Origin: Mycteria americana
Lineage: Eukaryota > Chordata > Aves > Ciconiiformes > Ciconiidae
NCBI RefSeq assembly: GCF_035582795.1
Contig: NC_134373.1
Coordinates: 33,078,501 to 33,142,500 of the forward strand
DNA: 64,000 bases
Direction of reading: 5' to 3'
Of this stretch, positions 59,847 through 64,000 are shown piece by piece (within the stretch, counting starts at the first letter, position 1; each line of letters begins with the position of its first letter). Under the pieces are notes generated by a model. It was not told the DNA's origin and searched no databases. It saw only the letters and a list, made by a program, of their open reading frames with translations. A program made the translations under genes and the position numbers.

Positions 59847-60859
59847 CTGGAAAGCAACGCAGAGAGAGTCACGTTCCCCCTGGGCAGGTTAACGTAACTC
59901 GGCTGGGGTGGCAGCAACATCACCCGCAGTGGTACCCAGCCCTACCGTATGCAAAACACAGGGTCACAGCAGCATCCCCCATCTTTCCTCTGTTTAACAT
60001 AGAGCACGCTCTAAGAGGGACTGCTGGGAACAGAGGGTTTCTGTCACCAAAAAATATCGGTATTTCAAAATTTGTCTTCATTTGTGCACGGCAAGAGAAA
60101 CACAGGGTTTTTGGTTTTTTAAACATTAAAAATGCACAAGGCAGTAAATAGCTTATGCCAGGACAGCCAGCAACTGGCAGCCTGGGCATGCCAGCTCCAC
60201 ACTCTAGTCCCTAAGCAGGAAAAAAATGAGGAATTAAAGACAACCTCTATGCTCATATCTCAGAGAGACACTTATTTCATCTGGGGATATTAAGAAAAAA
60301 CCTGAAACGGGGATGGGGCAATCAGCACAGCCTTGTCCTGCTGGTGTGGGAAACAGGCTTTGATTTAGCGCATGCTTAAGAAAGTACATTAGTTTACTCA
60401 TGACCACAGTCCCACCAAAAGTGGTGAAGATTATGAACAAGCCCAAAGGTAAGTGTTCACTTGCACGATCTCCACGTGAGGACCTTAGCTACAAATCGTG
60501 ACACAGCTGGTCAGGTATTTTTAACTCGGGCACCCTTAATCTAGGCTGAGTTTGCAATGGCGTTCGGCTCCTCTCGGGAGGAGGCGTGGGGATGCAGGGG
60601 GGTCTCCGCTCTGCTTTGAGGTCCATGGATGGGCAAGACTCTCTGGGGTGCTGCTGGGTGGCGAATAACGACAGCGGCAGCTCCCAAAAATCACCTTCAC
60701 CGTAACATTTTAAAAAAAAAGTCAGCTTTCCTGGGATCGGATTTCTTCCAAAAATCTGAATTTCTAGCAACAGGGCGAGAATCCTTCCTAACCCACTGGT
60801 TGCGCTCGGTCCGTGGGCTGGGTAAGGCAAACGGCAACTCTCACGTCGATAAAACTCAC

Positions 60860-61117
60860 CAGGAGGATGGCTGCGGGCGGCAGCCGGGCTGTCCGGGGGC
60901 CCTGCTCCCGGCAGGGTGAGATCCCCACCGCCGGCGGGGGGACTGACGTGCCCCGTGACCCTGCTCGCCGCCGGCACCGTGCTGTGCCTGGCAGGCAGCG
61001 ATACCCGCTCCCTGCTCCCAGCCAGCATCGTTACCAGCTCCGTGCTGTCCACGAGAGCACCAGAAGTCCTTATCTCCGTGTCCAAACTTCTTCTTGCCTG
61101 ATGGCTGCTTTCGATGA
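60860..61117 (-). CDS. HEG1: HEG1 mucin exon (85 codons), most 5' exon seen
   Basis: A 258-bp phase 1-1 exon with acceptor TTTTTCCCTTCAG and donor CTCCTG|GTGAGT. It begins IESSHQARRSLDTEIRTSG and ends AAARSHPP. The SSHQ opening and a STELVT segment place it in the duplicated family. The signal-peptide exon of HEG1 must lie further right, beyond or near the window edge. Confidence 0.85.
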
Positions 61118-64000
61118 CTGAAGGGAAAAACAAGAAAAAATTAAAATTCCATCAGTGCTGGGTGTGCAGGCTCGGCTCGTTGCAGTAACACCAAGGCCAA
61201 GCTCTGATCTCATTTACACTAGAGAAAATTTTGCATAATCAAAACACAGACATGAAATTTATTTTTGGATTCACACCAGTGGAAATTAGATTGGTCAGTA
61301 GGGCCAAATGCTGAAACTCACCTTTGTGTGCATTCAGTTTAGCACCCCCAAGCTTTTTTGTGTGTTTGGAGAAATAAATCTTTAAAGGAGAAAAAAAAAA
61401 GGCTTAAACAAATAACGGATGGAGATATGTGCAGTGTGGAGTCCATGGGAGGAGTGTATAGGTCTCCAGAGCTGACGGCCAGCTGGAGCCCAGCACAGCC
61501 CACGTGCCCCATCCCGAGGGTGCGATGGGAGCGGGGAGGGCCCCGCAGCTCTCCCCTCTCTCCGCCCGGCCGGTGCTTGCTGGATGCCTGACCTCAAATC
61601 CCACTGCCTCCAGAGAGCCAGTGTGAAGCTGTCTGAGAACTGCAGGGCAAACAGGAGGGTTGGCATAACCCATCCAGGCACCGTGAGGCACCGGGACAGA
61701 AGAGAAGAGATGAACATACAGTGTGGATTACACTGGCCATCCAGGTGCTGAAGCACCTCAAGGTGATGGACATTTTGGTGTATCTGATGTTAATGTCTAC
61801 CAGAGCATGAGAAACAAGATGGAGAAGAAATTTGAGTATCTGCAGGTCCATTTTCTGTGAGCAAACATGGCCAGAGCCCCTGATCCATCCTAAAAGTGTT
61901 TGGGTCTGCTCTCTTGCTACTGCTGGAAGGCTGCTCCAAACTCCCACCTCTTCCATCATTCAGAATCGTTTTCTCATTTCATTAGAAAATGAATAAACAC
62001 ATTTACGGAATAAATGTTGGTTCCCAAGCCAGCATTACCCGTTAGCTTAGCTAGTTCTTCCCCTCCCTCCGCTTGCTCCCCACCATGCCGATGTGTCACA
62101 GCAGCAATCTCGTCCCCATCTTTGCACAAGTTTCTTCCGCATTTCTACCATCTGCTGTATCTCATGGACCCAAAAATGACTGCCCCAGGGAGGTCAACAG
62201 GTATTACATGCTTTACGGGATCTCCAAAAGCATACAGATGGCTGTGTGCATCTCTAGAATATAAACATGTTCCCAAATCGGGCCCTAAGCAAGGACTGAA
62301 GACATTCCTCAGTAGCCAATTTCTCGGCTCAGTCATTAACGCTGACCGCCAGCAGCAGCAGCAGGACTTGGTGTGGTAGCTGTAGCTTCAGCCTTGGGTC
62401 TGCCATCCAGCCTGACGCCGCCTGGAGCAGAGCATCTACTGACAGCTCCCACGAGCGGTTCCAGTGAGATTTGCTGGGGGAATTGGGATCTCCAGCCCGT
62501 GGTGCCAGCCAGGGCTGCGCAAGGATTTCCCTGCACATCTGTCAATGTGAAAACCAGCAGCGACTGTCCCTGCCCTATGTTACAGCCCCAAGGCCTGGCT
62601 GGAACTGCAGCCTCAGATGCTCTTCAAAGTCCACAGCAAGTCAAAGCAAGTCTATATCACGGCTGTGTCATCTGAAATGGCGAGATCCCAGTTTTGCCCA
62701 TCTTCCTTATAACCAAATGTAATCTCGGGGCTGGAACAGCCCGTAGCATGCTCTGCTCGTTGGGTGGGCAGAGCGGGAACCTGGCTAGACAAACTGCAAT
62801 TTAGGGTGGCAGGGTCTGAAGCCTCTCAAGAAACGGAGAAAAGTCATACAGGGAGAGGAACTCTCCCCACTTTGCAGCTCGAAGATCCACCAGGCTACAG
62901 GACATAACCTGCCTGGCACGCACACAGCGTCTCAAATCAGGGCTGCGGATGACACACAGGCAGTGGCTAAAGGCACCGCTCAGTCTCTGCCCAAAAGCTC
63001 TGATGTTCAAGGTTAAGCCTTGCACATCTGTCCTTGGCCTCCAAGCACTTTCTGTAAGAAAGCTGTGCCTCAGAGAAACCCCCCTGGGACACCTACTCCT
63101 CCTTGCCTTGCATGTCTCCTTTGGGGTTGCTGTACCTGCCACACCAGAGGTGGCATTTCGGGAGCGGTCTCCTCTCTCCCGTAATAGCTCCAGTGGGAAC
63201 TCACCAAGAAGAAAAGAGCTATGCAGGTAGGACAGTCTGCATTTCATCCCAGGAGTCTGAGCACCACGAGGCCCAAGGAGACAAGCTGCAGGGGAGCAGA
63301 GCCCCTTGGGTGCCTTTAATGACAGCCCCAGCCGTGGTTGCAATGCCCACCTCACCGAGCACACCGAGCAGCTGCTGCTGGTTGGAGCCTGCCCTGTCCC
63401 CTGAGCCCACTCCCGTCCCACGTAACAAGCTGCTTGTTGTTGCCCCTTGTATGAAGGGATGCAAAGTCTCAGGGGATGCTCGCTACGCTCATTTGCAAGC
63501 CAATACCCAGCCTGTAATTGTAGCCCGCAAATCCATTTATAGCAGCCTTGATGCTGAAAAATTTGCGTGTGCTGGAGGGTGGCACACTGAATTTCCCTCC
63601 ATTCTCCTCTCGCTAAAAGCTTTCAGCTGTGCAACTCATGCTTACTGTGCCCCAGCAGCCAGCTTTGCTGCACAGAAAAAAGGCAAAGCAGCAGTTGCTT
63701 AGAGAAACCCTTAGGGGATGAGACTAGACAGGGGGAAATTTGTTTTCTCAGGTTGCCAAGTCATTTGTCAACAAGCACTCCAGCCAGGCACGCTAAAATA
63801 TATAGCGGGGCACTGCAGCAGGCATTTAATTGCCACTTCTTAAAAATAACCCTGGAAATGCCAGCAAGCAGTACCTTCCGCTATGACCCTTGATTGAACG
63901 GTAACTGGTTTGAAAGTAAAATGCTGCCGGTTGCTTGTCTGGTTGTTGTTCGCCCTGCAAATCCACCCCGGAGTTTTCTCTATCCTCTTTTGGCTCTGCA
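61118..64000 (-). other. HEG1: Upstream HEG1 intron sequence
   Basis: No exon could be supported here. A 206-codon open frame at 62801-63421 (minus) has no family features. A TATATATTT motif near 63800 is not followed by a plausible signal-peptide exon. The region is most simply read as part of a 5' HEG1 intron. Confidence 0.5.

Noticed and set aside
30677-61117. First reading of this gene as MUC13
   Set aside because: The tail (KNKNDISKLIF..., RRRDYF end) and the CPFGxGGxNCG motif are those of HEG1; MUC13 has a different C-terminus. MUC13 is instead proposed for the downstream array gene.
62801-63421. 206-codon minus-strand ORF, including an 81-bp segment with splice-like ends at about 63200-63280
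   Set aside because: It is not Ser/Thr-rich, contains several scattered Cys and Arg, lacks the family opening motif, and has no recognisable domain.

Overview
The window is vertebrate genomic DNA, most likely from a bird or another archosaur. Real coding sequence is split into short exons with consensus splice sites. A fragment of a CR1-type LINE lies at about 32.74-32.99 kb, and the recognisable genes are animal membrane mucins. All convincing genes run on the minus strand, so transcription goes from high to low coordinates.

Right part (about 30.7-61.1 kb and beyond): HEG1, the mucin-like endothelial/cardiac receptor of the CCM pathway. Twenty-two exons can be joined with every reading frame and splice phase in agreement, giving about 1,875 residues. 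They encode a Ser/Thr/Pro-rich ectodomain in twelve phase 1-1 exons, a calcium-binding EGF exon, a three-exon juxtamembrane module in the SEA position, a split Cys-rich EGF, one transmembrane helix and a cytoplasmic tail ending in RRRDYF, the KRIT1-binding end. The 5' end (signal peptide) lies outside the window. Most mucin exons begin with variants of the same motif (GSSHQP), so the ectodomain grew by exon duplication.

Middle (about 19.8-30.7 kb): HEG1 3'UTR and intergenic DNA without a convincing gene. At 19.63-19.69 kb lies a first coding exon with a clean signal peptide (MRCCVFLAVLLSLVLSLPK), ending in phase 1 at a GTAAG donor and preceded by a TTAAA box and a perfect TGACGTCA site.

Left part (1-16.4 kb): a head-to-tail array of a 1,193-bp unit, almost 14 copies in the window and continuing off the left edge. 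It is not plain satellite DNA. On the minus strand every unit carries one 57-bp phase 1-1 exon with a branch-point-like CTAAT, a polypyrimidine tract, AG, and a CAG|GTGAGG donor. Each exon encodes the 19-residue mucin repeat GNVPKTSTAPPETTSAATP. The signal-peptide exon joins in frame to the first of these, which is a 60-bp variant. Together they form the 5' part of a second mucin gene, and known vertebrate gene order (HEG1-MUC13-ITGB5, same strand) makes MUC13 the best name. Its PTS domain is therefore built from a VNTR whose unit is exon plus intron, with about 1.2 kb of DNA per 19 residues. This is the most unusual structure in the window.

The long ORFs seen in several frames of the array are by-products of GC-rich, stop-poor repeat sequence and are not annotated as genes.
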